Of a stretch of 64,000 nt of DNA, positions 19,120-28,214 are shown piece after piece. The translations under genes were made by a program, and so were the position numbers. Origin of the DNA: Roseomonas sp. (GTDB taxonomy: Bacteria; Pseudomonadota; Alphaproteobacteria; Acetobacterales; Acetobacteraceae); assembly GCA_020249865.1 (NCBI GenBank), contig JADCEV010000025.1:44003-108002 (forward strand), given 5' to 3'. How positions within the stretch are numbered: the first letter of the stretch is position 1; each line of letters begins with the position of its first letter. The notes under the pieces were generated by a model. That model was not told where the DNA came from. It ran no database searches and saw only the letters and a program-made list of their open reading frames with translations.

Positions 19120-19229
19120 TCAGTGCAGGTTTTTCGCCAACAAAAACGCCATATGCCCGATTTTTAATCATGTCCTGGGTGCGCGTTTTAGCACTTGGTG
19201 CCCCCCGCCAGCCCCGGTAGACTGCACCC

Positions 19230-20465
19230 ATGATCGCTTCCCAGGATGTTGATGTTTGTGTGGTGGGTGCTGGCCCCGTTGGCGCCACCTTGGCTGCGCG
19301 CTTGGCTGGCGCAGGGGTCAGAACCGCGGTGGTTGATGCCGCCCCCCTGCCGCCCATGGAGATGCCGGCCTTCGACGGCCGCGCCTATGCCATTGCGCTG
19401 ACCTCCAAGCGGCTGCTGGAAGCGGCCGGTGTTTGGGAAAGGCTGCCCGTGGACCCCTGCCCCATCCTAGGCATCCGCGTGGCCGATGGCAGGCCGGGTG
19501 AGGCCCCCTCCCCGCTATCGCTCCATTTTGATCATGCGGCGCTGGGCGATGATCCCTTTGGCTGGATGGTCGAAGCGCGGTCGCTCCGCATCGCACTCAA
19601 TGCGCATTTGCCGCAATTGGCCAATCTTGCCGTGCATGCCCCTGCGAAGGCCGAGGTCATGCGGGATGCGGAAGGCGCCACCATCACGCTTTCAACCGGC
19701 GCCAGCTTCCGCGCCCGGCTGGTGGTGGGCGCCGAGGGGCGCAATAGCCCGCTTAGGGCCTCTGCCGGCATCCTGGTTTCCCGGCTGGATTATCATTGCA
19801 TGGGCATTGTCGGGTCCATCGCGCATGAAAAACCGCACCGCAACATGGCGCTCGAGCAATTCCTGCCCCATGGCCCCTTCGCGCAATTGCCCATGCCGCC
19901 GCTGCCAGACCACCCCCATGTCAGCGCGATTGTCTGGACCGACAAGACCGCCATCGCTGAACGGTGCCTTGCCATGGATGATGCAGCTTACGGTCGGGAA
20001 ATCGCGCGGCGCTTGGGCGGGCATTTGGGCTCCGTGAAGCCGATTGGCCGACGCTGGTCCTATCCGCTTTCCGCCATGCATGCCGCGCGCTACGTGGATA
20101 CGCGCATGGCGCTGGTGGGGGATGCGGCGCATGGCATTCACCCGATTGCCGGCCAGGGGCTCAATCTTGGCTTTCGCGATGTGGATGCTTTGGCCGAATT
20201 GGTGATTGAGGCGGTGGCGCGTGGTGATGATCCAGGCAGCGCCGCGCTGCTGGCGCGCTATCAGGCAAAGCGCCGGCCCGATAGCCTGCTGATGCTGGGT
20301 GCCACCCATGCGCTTGAGCGGCTTTTCGCCAATGACATCGCCCCCATCCGCATCGCGCGACGGCTTGGCATTGCTGCGGTGGACCGCATGCCGCGGCTCA
20401 AGAATTTCTTCGCGCGGCAAGCCATGGGGATGAATTCATCTGCGGGGGCGCTGATCGGGAGGTAA
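19230..20465 (+). CDS. UbiH/COQ6-family FAD-dependent hydroxylase
   Basis: A 411-residue flavin monooxygenase of the UbiH/UbiF/VisC/COQ6 group that hydroxylates the ubiquinone ring. The FAD motif GAGPVG is at 13-18, the second FAD motif GDAAHGIHPIAGQGLNLG near residue 297, and the family's conserved FDGRAYA segment is near 48. Which ring position it modifies cannot be told from sequence; alphaproteobacteria often use UbiL or UbiM variants. It is divergent from glnK. The COQ9 accessory protein is encoded separately at 44673. Confidence 0.9.
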   Translation: MIASQDVDVCVVGAGPVGATLAARLAGAGVRTAVVDAAPLPPMEMPAFDGRAYAIALTSKRLLEAAGVWERLPVDPCPILGIRVADGRPGEAPSPLSLHFDHAALGDDPFGWMVEARSLRIALNAHLPQLANLAVHAPAKAEVMRDAEGATITLSTGASFRARLVVGAEGRNSPLRASAGILVSRLDYHCMGIVGSIAHEKPHRNMALEQFLPHGPFAQLPMPPLPDHPHVSAIVWTDKTAIAERCLAMDDAAYGREIARRLGGHLGSVKPIGRRWSYPLSAMHAARYVDTRMALVGDAAHGIHPIAGQGLNLGFRDVDALAELVIEAVARGDDPGSAALLARYQAKRRPDSLLMLGATHALERLFANDIAPIRIARRLGIAAVDRMPRLKNFFARQAMGMNSSAGALIGR

Positions 20466-20550
20466 AAAACCGCTTCATTCCACAAGCGATTGACGCACCC
20501 GCCCGCAAGCCGCAATCCTGTTCCGAACACTGGAAGAAAGGGTGATTTCG

Positions 20551-22149
20551 ATGGACATGAACCGCCGGGCCTTGCTGCTGACCTCCGCCGCCTTGGCCGC
20601 CAATGTCGTGGCACCTGAAGCCGCTTTTGCGCAGGAACAGCCGCGCCGGGGCGGCATCATGACGGTGCATTTCCCAACCGAACAACGCATCCTGAACCCG
20701 AGCCTGCAGGCTTCCACCGGCGTTTACATCGTGGGTGGCAAAATCCAGGAACCGCTGGTGGATCTGGATGCCGCCGGCAATCCCGCGCCTTGCCTGGCCG
20801 AATCCTGGGAAGCGACGCCGGATGGCAAGACCATCACCTTCAAGCTCCGTCAGGGCGTCACCTGGCATGATGGGCGGCCCTTCACCTCGGCGGATGTGCA
20901 ATTCACCGCCATGGAGATGTGGAAGAAGATCCTGAATTACGGCACGACACTGCAATTGTTCCTGGATGCGGTGGACACGCCAGACGTGCATACTGCGGTC
21001 TTCCGCTACAGCCGCCCCATGCCGCTGAACCTGCTGCTGCGCGCCCTGCCTGATCTTGGCTATGTTTCCGCGAAGCACATTTATGAAGGCGCGGATATTC
21101 GCCAGAACCCGGCCAATACGGCGCCGATGGGCACCGGGCCCTTCCGTTTTGTGCAATATGAACGCGGGCAATTCATCATCGCCGATCGCAATCCGAATTA
21201 CTGGCGCAACAATCTGCCCTATCTGGACCGCGTTGTCTGGCGTGTGGTGTCGGACCGTTCGGCGGCGGCGGCACAAATGGAGTCCGGGCAATTGCTGTTC
21301 AGCCCCTTCTCGGCGCTTTCCATTGCCGATTTCACGCGGCTTGGGCGTGACCCGCGCTTTGAAGTCACCACACGCGGCAATGAAGGCAATGCGCGGACGA
21401 ATACGCTGGAATTCAATTTCCGCAACCCGATCCTGGCCGATATCCGCGTCCGCCGCGCCATTGCGCATGCGCTGGATATTCCCTTCTTCATTGAAAACTT
21501 CCTGGGCCCCTTTGCCAAGGTTGGCACGGGGCCGATCCCCACCACCTCACCCGATTTCTATCCAGCGAATATGCCGCAATACCCCTTCAACCGCGCCCAG
21601 GCGAACCGCCTGCTGGATGAAGCCGGGCATCGGCGCGGCGCCGGTGGCGTGCGCTTCAACCTGCGCCTGACGCCTGCCCCTTGGGGTGAGGATATCGCGC
21701 TATGGTCCACCTTCATCCAGCAATCATTGAATGAGGTCGGCATCCGCGTTGAAATCGTGCGCCTGGATGCGGCAGGGTTCCTCCGCACTGTCTATAATGA
21801 CTGGAATTTCGATCTGGCGACCGGCTGGCACCAGTACCGCAATGACCCGGCGGTTTCCACCACGGTTTGGTATCGTTCCGGCCAGCCGCGCGGCGCACCC
21901 TGGACCAATCAATGGGGTTGGACGGATGAGGAAACGGACCGCGTAATTGACGCCGCCGCGACCGAATTGGACCCCGCACGGCGCAAGGCGCTTTATGCCG
22001 ATTTCGTTCGCCGGGTGAATACGGAATTGCCGCTTTGGATGCCGATCGAACAGATTTTTGTTTCGGTCATCAATCGGCGCCTGCGCAATCATTCCAATAC
22101 GCCGCGCTGGGCGTCTTCATCCTGGCACGATCTCTGGCTCGCTTCCTGA
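20551..22149 (+). CDS. peptide/nickel-type ABC transporter substrate-binding protein
   Basis: A 532-residue periplasmic binding protein of the SBP_bac_5 (DppA/OppA) family. The N-terminus MDMNRRALLLTSAALAANV has a twin-arginine-like motif and a hydrophobic core, cleaved after AFAQ. The conserved TFKLRQGVTWHDGRPFTSADV segment and several later family features are present. I chose the ATG at 20551 over an upstream GTG at 20542 because AAAGGG sits nine bases before it. First gene of a four-gene importer. The substrate (peptide, nickel or other) is not known. Confidence 0.93.
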   Translation: MDMNRRALLLTSAALAANVVAPEAAFAQEQPRRGGIMTVHFPTEQRILNPSLQASTGVYIVGGKIQEPLVDLDAAGNPAPCLAESWEATPDGKTITFKLRQGVTWHDGRPFTSADVQFTAMEMWKKILNYGTTLQLFLDAVDTPDVHTAVFRYSRPMPLNLLLRALPDLGYVSAKHIYEGADIRQNPANTAPMGTGPFRFVQYERGQFIIADRNPNYWRNNLPYLDRVVWRVVSDRSAAAAQMESGQLLFSPFSALSIADFTRLGRDPRFEVTTRGNEGNARTNTLEFNFRNPILADIRVRRAIAHALDIPFFIENFLGPFAKVGTGPIPTTSPDFYPANMPQYPFNRAQANRLLDEAGHRRGAGGVRFNLRLTPAPWGEDIALWSTFIQQSLNEVGIRVEIVRLDAAGFLRTVYNDWNFDLATGWHQYRNDPAVSTTVWYRSGQPRGAPWTNQWGWTDEETDRVIDAAATELDPARRKALYADFVRRVNTELPLWMPIEQIFVSVINRRLRNHSNTPRWASSSWHDLWLAS

Positions 22150-22166
22150 CGCGCGCCTGATTTCTG

Positions 22167-23153
22167 ATGCGGGTATTGAGCCTCGCTGCCCGGAGATTGG
22201 CAGCGTCCTTGCCGACGCTGCTGATCATTCTGGCCGGCATGTTCCTGCTGCTGCAATTGGCGCCGGGCGACACGGTGGATGCGCTGATTGCGCAGATGGG
22301 TGGCGGTGGCGATGCCGCGCTGGCCGAGGAACTGCGCCGCTTCTACGGGCTTGATCTTTCCATCCCGGCGCAGCTTGGCAATTATTTGTGGCGCTTGATC
22401 CGCTTCGATCTTGGCTTTTCGGCGATTTACGGCAAGCCCGTTGCGACCGTGATTTTTGAACGCCTGCCCGCGACCCTTGCGCTGATGACCGCTGCCCTTT
22501 CCTTCGCGTTTTTCGTGGGCCTGGTGTTGGGCGTGATAGCCGCGAAGCGCGTCAATGGCTGGCCTGATACGGTGATTTCCACGCTTGGCCTGATTTTTTA
22601 CGCCACCCCTTCCTTCTGGTTCGGGCTGATGGCGATTGTGTTCTTTTCCGTCCATCTGCAATGGCTGCCCGCCGGCGGGTTTGAGGATATCGCCTCGAGC
22701 CTTACGGGCTTTGCGCGGCTGCGCGACATTGCCGCGCATCTGGTTCTGCCGACGCTCACACTTGGGCTGATCTTTCTGGCGATTTATCTCCGCATCATGC
22801 GCGCTTCCATGCTGGAAGTCCTCACGCTTGATTTCGTGCGCACAGCGCGCGCCAAGGGCTTGGATGAAACCCGCGTGATGCTGCGCCATGTGCTGCGCAA
22901 CGCCATGCTGCCCATGGTGACGCTGATCGGCCTGCAAGCCGGCACCATGCTGGGTGGTTCCGTCGTGGTGGAAAGCGTATTCTCTCTGCCGGGGCTTGGG
23001 CGGCTTGCCTATGAAGCGGTGGTGCAGCGGGATTTGAACACGCTGCTCGGCATCGTGTTCATCTCCGCCCTTTTGGTTATTGCGGTGAATTTCCTGGTGG
23101 ATTTGCTTTATGCGCGGCTGGATCCGCGCATCGGCACCGGGGGCGCGCCCTGA
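22167..23153 (+). CDS. peptide-type ABC transporter permease (DppB-like)
   Basis: A 328-residue inner-membrane permease with six helices. It has the N-terminal PTLLIILAGMFLLLQLAPGD segment and the EAA loop (RTARAKGLDETRVMLRHVLRNA, from about residue 228) that docks on the ATPase. It starts 17 bases after the binding protein and ends overlapping the next permease by one base (TGATG). Confidence 0.94.
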   Translation: MRVLSLAARRLAASLPTLLIILAGMFLLLQLAPGDTVDALIAQMGGGGDAALAEELRRFYGLDLSIPAQLGNYLWRLIRFDLGFSAIYGKPVATVIFERLPATLALMTAALSFAFFVGLVLGVIAAKRVNGWPDTVISTLGLIFYATPSFWFGLMAIVFFSVHLQWLPAGGFEDIASSLTGFARLRDIAAHLVLPTLTLGLIFLAIYLRIMRASMLEVLTLDFVRTARAKGLDETRVMLRHVLRNAMLPMVTLIGLQAGTMLGGSVVVESVFSLPGLGRLAYEAVVQRDLNTLLGIVFISALLVIAVNFLVDLLYARLDPRIGTGGAP

Positions 23154-23995
23154 TGGCCGCGCTCAAGCGTTTTGCCCTGGCCTATTTGCGCAACCCGGCG
23201 GCGGGTATTGGGCTGTTGCTGCTGATTGCCATTATCATCATGGCGCTGACCGCGGATTGGTTCTTTCCACGCGACCCGCTGGCACTCGCTGGTCGGCCGC
23301 TGCAATGGCCAGGCGCCAATCCGCGCTTCCCGCTGGGCACCGATAATTCCGGGCGCGATATCGCGGCGCAAATTTTTCACGGCGCGCGGGTTTCGTTGCT
23401 GATTGGCCTGGTCGCGACTTCCATCGCGGTTGCGATTGGCATCGTGATCGGCGCACTCGCGGGTTATTACGGCGGGGTCGTGGATGATGTGCTGATGCGG
23501 CTGACGGAGGCGTTTCAGACGCTGCCCAATTTCCTGTTGCTGCTGGTGCTGGTTTCGATCTTCGGGTCGGAACTCACCACCGTCGTCGTCGCCATCGGTG
23601 TGGTTTCCTGGCCGGCCACGGCGCGGCTGACGCGGGCGGAATTCCTGACGCTGCGCAATCGCGAATTCGTCCAGGCCTGTCGCGGGCTTGGCATGGGGGA
23701 TGGGCAGATCATTTTCCGCGAAATCCTGCCCAATGCGCTGCCGCCCGTCATTGTCTATGCCAGCGTTGTCATGGCGGTGGCGATATTGCTGGAAAGCGCT
23801 TTGGCGTTTCTCAGGCTATCCGATCCCAATGTCGCATCCTGGGGCAATCTGATCGGGCTTGGGCGCGATGTGCTGCGTGTGCAATGGTATGTCTCGGCCA
23901 TTCCGGGCATTGCGATATTGCTGACGGTGCTGGCGGTTTCCCTGGTTGGGCAGGGCTTGAATGATGCTTTGAACCCAAGGCTCAAGGGCCGATGA
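23153..23995 (+). CDS. peptide-type ABC transporter permease (DppC-like)
   Basis: A 280-residue partner permease with the family N-terminal segment, the PLGTDNSGRDI motif near residue 60 and the EAA loop (FVQACRGLGMGDGQIIFREI). Six helices. It overlaps the ATPase gene by four bases (ATGA), so all four transporter genes are translationally coupled. Confidence 0.94.
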   Translation: MAALKRFALAYLRNPAAGIGLLLLIAIIIMALTADWFFPRDPLALAGRPLQWPGANPRFPLGTDNSGRDIAAQIFHGARVSLLIGLVATSIAVAIGIVIGALAGYYGGVVDDVLMRLTEAFQTLPNFLLLLVLVSIFGSELTTVVVAIGVVSWPATARLTRAEFLTLRNREFVQACRGLGMGDGQIIFREILPNALPPVIVYASVVMAVAILLESALAFLRLSDPNVASWGNLIGLGRDVLRVQWYVSAIPGIAILLTVLAVSLVGQGLNDALNPRLKGR

Positions 23996-25593
23996 GCGCG
24001 GTACTTTCCCTGAAAGACTTGACAGTCGCCCTGCCGCGCGGCGCGGATCGGCCTGAGGCTTTGCGCCAGGTCTCGCTTGAATTGAAAGCAGGCGAAATCC
24101 TCTGCGTGGTCGGTGAAAGCGGTTCCGGCAAATCCATGATGGCGAGTGCCATCATGCGCCTGCTGCCTGGCAATGTGCGCATCACGGGTGGTACCATCCA
24201 GTTTGAAGGCAAGGACCTTGCCAGCGCGGATGAGGCGACCATGCGCGCGCTACGTGGTGCCCGCATTGCCATGGTGTTCCAGGAACCCATGACCGCGCTC
24301 AATCCACTGCGCAGCATTGGCGATCAGATCGCCGAGATGTTTCGTATCCATACAAGCCTCAGTACAAGCGAGATCGAAGCCCGCGTCCTGGCACTGCTGG
24401 ACGAAGTGCGCATCCCGCACCCGGCGGAAGCCGCGCGCGCCTTCCCGCATGAGCTTTCCGGCGGGCAGCGCCAGCGCGCCATGATTGCCATGGCCTTGGC
24501 GCTTGATCCTGTGGTGCTGATTGCCGATGAACCGACCACGGCCCTGGATGTCACCACCCAGGCGCAAATCCTGGCGCTGATCCGCGATTTGCAGCGCCGC
24601 AAGGGCACCGCGGTGCTGTTCATTACGCATGATTTCGGCGTGGTGGCGGAAATCGCCGATCGCGTTGCGGTCATGCAGCATGGGCTTTTGATGGAACAGG
24701 GGCCGGCGCGCGATGTGCTGCATGCACCCCAGCATGACTATACCAAGGCGCTGATCGCTGCCGTGCCACCGCTGAAAGCGCCCGCCGCGCGGCCAATTTC
24801 CAGCGAGCCCATCCTGGTGCTGCAAGGCGTGCAAAAAACCTATCGCAGCGGTGGATTATTCGGACGCAAGCGGCGCGAAACCCATGCGGTGCGGGATGTG
24901 ACACTTTCCCTACCCAAGGGCGGCACGCTTGGCGTGGTGGGCGAGTCAGGTTCCGGCAAATCCACCCTCGCGCGTTGTATCACACGACTGGTGCGCGCCG
25001 ATGGCGGCAGCATTCGGCTCGATGGGGTTGATCTGCTGCATTTGCCAAAGCGTGAGGCGCGGCAGGCGGCGCGGCGCGTCCAGATGGTGTTTCAGGACCC
25101 CTATGCCTCGCTCAATCCACGTCGGCGCGCGGGGGAATTGGTGGCGCAAGGCCCAATGATCCATGGCATGGCGCGCGATGTGGCCATGGCGAAAGCGCGC
25201 GAATTATTCAGCCTGGTTGGGCTTGATCCGGCAGCGACCGAGCGCTTCCCGCATGAATTTTCCGGCGGGCAGCGCCAGCGCATTGGGCTCGCGCGCGCAT
25301 TGGCAATGGAACCCGAAGTACTGGTCGCGGATGAACCGGTCTCCGCACTTGATGTATCGGTGCAGGCGCAGGTTCTGAAGCTGCTCGCGGATTTGCGCGC
25401 AAGACTTGGGCTTTCCATTGTTTTCATCACGCATGATTTGCGCGTGGCAGCGCAGGTTTGTGATCTGGTCGCGGTGATGAAGGATGGTGAGGTCGTGGAA
25501 CACGGCCCCATCGCGCAGGTGTTTGAAGCGCCGCGCCATGCCTATACGCAAGCCTTGCTCGCTTCCGTGCCCGGGCGCGGTTTTGGGGCCTGA
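23992..25593 (+). CDS. fused dipeptide-type ABC transporter ATPase (DppD-DppF)
   Basis: A 533-residue protein with two complete ABC ATPase domains. The first (about 5-260) has GESGSGKS, the signature LSGGQRQRAMIAMAL and ADEPTTALD; the second (about 280-530) has GESGSGKS, FSGGQRQRIGLARAL and ADEPVSALD. This is a fusion of the two separate subunits found in E. coli and would drive the permease pair alone. Its stop TGA lies in a TGATCA palindrome shared with the stop of the convergent MFS gene. Confidence 0.95.
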   Translation: MSAVLSLKDLTVALPRGADRPEALRQVSLELKAGEILCVVGESGSGKSMMASAIMRLLPGNVRITGGTIQFEGKDLASADEATMRALRGARIAMVFQEPMTALNPLRSIGDQIAEMFRIHTSLSTSEIEARVLALLDEVRIPHPAEAARAFPHELSGGQRQRAMIAMALALDPVVLIADEPTTALDVTTQAQILALIRDLQRRKGTAVLFITHDFGVVAEIADRVAVMQHGLLMEQGPARDVLHAPQHDYTKALIAAVPPLKAPAARPISSEPILVLQGVQKTYRSGGLFGRKRRETHAVRDVTLSLPKGGTLGVVGESGSGKSTLARCITRLVRADGGSIRLDGVDLLHLPKREARQAARRVQMVFQDPYASLNPRRRAGELVAQGPMIHGMARDVAMAKARELFSLVGLDPAATERFPHEFSGGQRQRIGLARALAMEPEVLVADEPVSALDVSVQAQVLKLLADLRARLGLSIVFITHDLRVAAQVCDLVAVMKDGEVVEHGPIAQVFEAPRHAYTQALLASVPGRGFGA

Positions 25594-26793
25594 TCAGGCG
25601 GCTCGCCGCGAATCCCGCCACATCACAACCCCCACCACCAGCGCCGGCAGGCCACAAAGGATAAAGCCAATGCCATGGCTGTTCGTCACAGCGAGCTGCG
25701 CCGCATAGATCACAGGCAGGATAAAGGCACCGACCTGACCGAAGGATAGCACGCCACCGGTCGCCGCACCGCGCATGCCGGGCGGCGCAAGCCGCGCTGC
25801 CTCAGACAGCAGCACGCCATGCCAGGACATTGCCGTGGCGCTCATGCCTGTTGCGATAGTGGCAATCAGCAGCGGGTGCCAATCCGCGGCATATAGGCTC
25901 ATCAATACGGCACTCGCCGCCATGCCGAGCGACAGCCCCGCCATGACGCGGCGCGGCGAAACGCGGCCGCTGCCAAGCCAGCCCCAGAAAATGCGCATCG
26001 GCACGGCGATCACCATGGCAATGGCAAACATCAGGCCTGCGGTTGCCAGATCATAATTCAGCGCCGTCAGATACAGCACGTAATAGCTGGTGAAGGCCGT
26101 TTGCAGCCCGTTGAAGGCAAAGCAGGCCATGGACAATTCGCGCAAATCCTTGGATTTCAACACCGCCGCCAGCGTGGTGCGAAAATCCGAAAAATGAAAG
26201 CTGCGGCTTGGTACGCGATCAGAATCAAACTCGCCGCGCAGCGGTTCCAGCATCACGGCAAACAGGAAGCAGGCGCCCGCCGTTACCAATAATGCGCCGC
26301 TCCAGCCGAAGTGACCTGTCATGTACGGCCCAAGCAGCCCCGCCAGCAAAAGCCCTGCCGGCACTGCCGTTTGCTTGATGGAAAACACCAAGGGCGCCTG
26401 CTTGGGCGGAGAATAGCGCCCAAGAAGATGCGAACTCGCGGGTGTGGAGGTTGCCGCGCCACCGCCGCCGATGATCGCCGAGATCAGAAAGAACACCAAA
26501 GGCCCCGCCGCCGCCAAGGCCATACCCAACGCCAAAAACACCAGCGCAACCTGACTCATCCGCAGCGCGCCATAGCGGATGATGAAACTGCCACAGCCAA
26601 GCTGGAACACCAGCGAAGCCAGCGCCGCCGCACCGACATAAACGCCGACCAAGGCAGGGTCTATGTGCAAATCCTCGATAATGGCGGGGGCGATGACCAG
26701 CGGCAGGGTGCGACCAATGGAAGCAAAGGTCTGCTGCACAAACATGGCCCCAAGGGCCAGGTACAGAAGCTTCTTGGCCGTATCGGCAATCAT
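25594..26793 (-). CDS. MFS transporter
   Basis: A 399-residue major facilitator with twelve predicted helices, starting MIADTAKKLLYLALGAMF. The two halves are separated by a polar stretch (about 195-225, LRGEFDSDRVPSRSFHFSD). Substrate unknown. It ends directly against the fused ABC ATPase on the other strand and lies 61 bases upstream... on the minus strand it is downstream of der, which may be co-transcribed with it only weakly because of a 61-base gap. Confidence 0.88.
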   Translation of the reverse strand: MIADTAKKLLYLALGAMFVQQTFASIGRTLPLVIAPAIIEDLHIDPALVGVYVGAAALASLVFQLGCGSFIIRYGALRMSQVALVFLALGMALAAAGPLVFFLISAIIGGGGAATSTPASSHLLGRYSPPKQAPLVFSIKQTAVPAGLLLAGLLGPYMTGHFGWSGALLVTAGACFLFAVMLEPLRGEFDSDRVPSRSFHFSDFRTTLAAVLKSKDLRELSMACFAFNGLQTAFTSYYVLYLTALNYDLATAGLMFAIAMVIAVPMRIFWGWLGSGRVSPRRVMAGLSLGMAASAVLMSLYAADWHPLLIATIATGMSATAMSWHGVLLSEAARLAPPGMRGAATGGVLSFGQVGAFILPVIYAAQLAVTNSHGIGFILCGLPALVVGVVMWRDSRRAA

Positions 26794-26854
26794 GCGCGCA
26801 ACATCACCCCGTCAAGCGCAACAACCCTAAGCGCGTTTTGCCCCGAACGAAAGA

Positions 26855-28201
26855 TCAGCCCTCATCCTCGGCATAGGGGTTGCGCGGGGATCGCAATTGC
26901 AGCCGGATCGGCACGCCGGGCATGGTGAAATGATCGCGGAAGGAATTGACCAGATAGCGCCGATAATCCTCCGGCAGCACATCGGCGCGCGTGCCGAAAA
27001 TCACCAGCGTCGGCGGGCGCGCCTTCGGCATGGTCGCGTAGCGGAGCTTGATCCGCTTGCCATCCACCAAAGGCGGTTGATGCCGCGCGAGTGCGGCTTC
27101 GAACCAACGATTGACCTCTCCGGTTGGGATGCGGCGATTCCAGAGCGCATAGGCCGCGCGCACTGCGGGCATCAGCTTATCCACCCCGCGCCCGGTCGCC
27201 GCCGAAAGCGGCACCACCGTAACCCCCTTGGATTGCGCGAGTGATGTCATCAGCGCGTCTTCCACGCGCCTGCGCGCTGCATTGCGATCTTCCACCGCAT
27301 CCCATTTATTGAGCGCGATCACCAAGGCGCGGCCTTCACGTTCCGCGAGCCGCGCAATGCGCAAATCCTGTTCATCCATGCCAAGCAGCGCATCCAGCAC
27401 CAGCACCACGACTTCCGCTTCCTTGAGCGCAGCAAGGGTGGAGGCGACCGACATCTGCTCAAGCGTTTCCTGCACGCGCGCCTTTTTGCGCATGCCAGCC
27501 GTATCCACCAGCCGCACCTCACCGCCCGTCGCATCGCGCCATTGCACGGCCACCGCATCGCGCGTCAGGCCGGGTTCGGGGCCGGTGATCATGCGGTCTT
27601 CACCAAGCAGCGCATTCAGCAGCGTTGACTTGCCCGCATTGGGGCGACCGACAATCGCGAGGCGCAGCGGGCGTTCAGCCTCGGCCTCCGCCTCATCTTC
27701 CGGTGCGGGGCCAAGGCGTGCGGCGATTTCATCATGCAGATTGCCGAAGCCATCGCCATGTTCGGCGCTGACCGGCACGGGATCGCCGAGCCCCAATTCA
27801 AAGGCTTCCATGGCGGCTGTGGTGCCGGCGCGGCCTTCTGCCTTATTCGCGACAACGAGCACCGGCACGCGGGTGCGCCTGAGCCAAGCCGCAAAGGCGC
27901 GATCCGCCGGCGTGATGCCCGCGCGCGCATCCATGACGAAAAGCGCGAGCGAGGCATTGCGCAAAGCGGCCTCAGAACTCGCGCGCATGCGGCCCGGCAC
28001 GGTATCGGGCGGCGCTTCCTCAAGCCCGGCGGTGTCCACCAGGGTCACGTCGCGCCCGGCGATGCGCGCGGTCACTTCCTTGCGGTCTCGCGTGACGCCC
28101 GGCGTGTCATGCACCAAGGCGATGCGCCGCTGCGCCAGCCGATTGAACAGGGTGGATTTGCCGACATTGGGCCGGCCCAGAATGACAATGACAGGCTGCA
28201 T
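26855..28201 (-). CDS. der: ribosome biogenesis GTPase Der (EngA)
   Basis: A 448-residue double GTPase needed for 50S assembly. Two G domains with P-loops GRPNVGKS (about 8-15) and GRPNAGKS (about 185-192), switch motifs DTPGVTRDR and GLTRDAV, DTAG, and NKxD motifs, followed by a KH-like domain ending PIRLQLRSPRNPY. The frame extends 17 codons upstream; the family N-terminus MQPVIVILGRPNVG starts at 28201. It follows bamB by 13 bases, the conserved bamB-der order. Confidence 0.97.
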   Translation of the reverse strand: MQPVIVILGRPNVGKSTLFNRLAQRRIALVHDTPGVTRDRKEVTARIAGRDVTLVDTAGLEEAPPDTVPGRMRASSEAALRNASLALFVMDARAGITPADRAFAAWLRRTRVPVLVVANKAEGRAGTTAAMEAFELGLGDPVPVSAEHGDGFGNLHDEIAARLGPAPEDEAEAEAERPLRLAIVGRPNAGKSTLLNALLGEDRMITGPEPGLTRDAVAVQWRDATGGEVRLVDTAGMRKKARVQETLEQMSVASTLAALKEAEVVVLVLDALLGMDEQDLRIARLAEREGRALVIALNKWDAVEDRNAARRRVEDALMTSLAQSKGVTVVPLSAATGRGVDKLMPAVRAAYALWNRRIPTGEVNRWFEAALARHQPPLVDGKRIKLRYATMPKARPPTLVIFGTRADVLPEDYRRYLVNSFRDHFTMPGVPIRLQLRSPRNPYAEDEG

Positions 28202-28214
28202 GAAGGGCCGTGCG

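Noticed and set aside
19191..19201. GCACTTGGTGC as an NtrC binding site
   Set aside because: The half-sites are three bases apart, not the longer spacing of NtrC sites, so I mention it only as a possible activator site.
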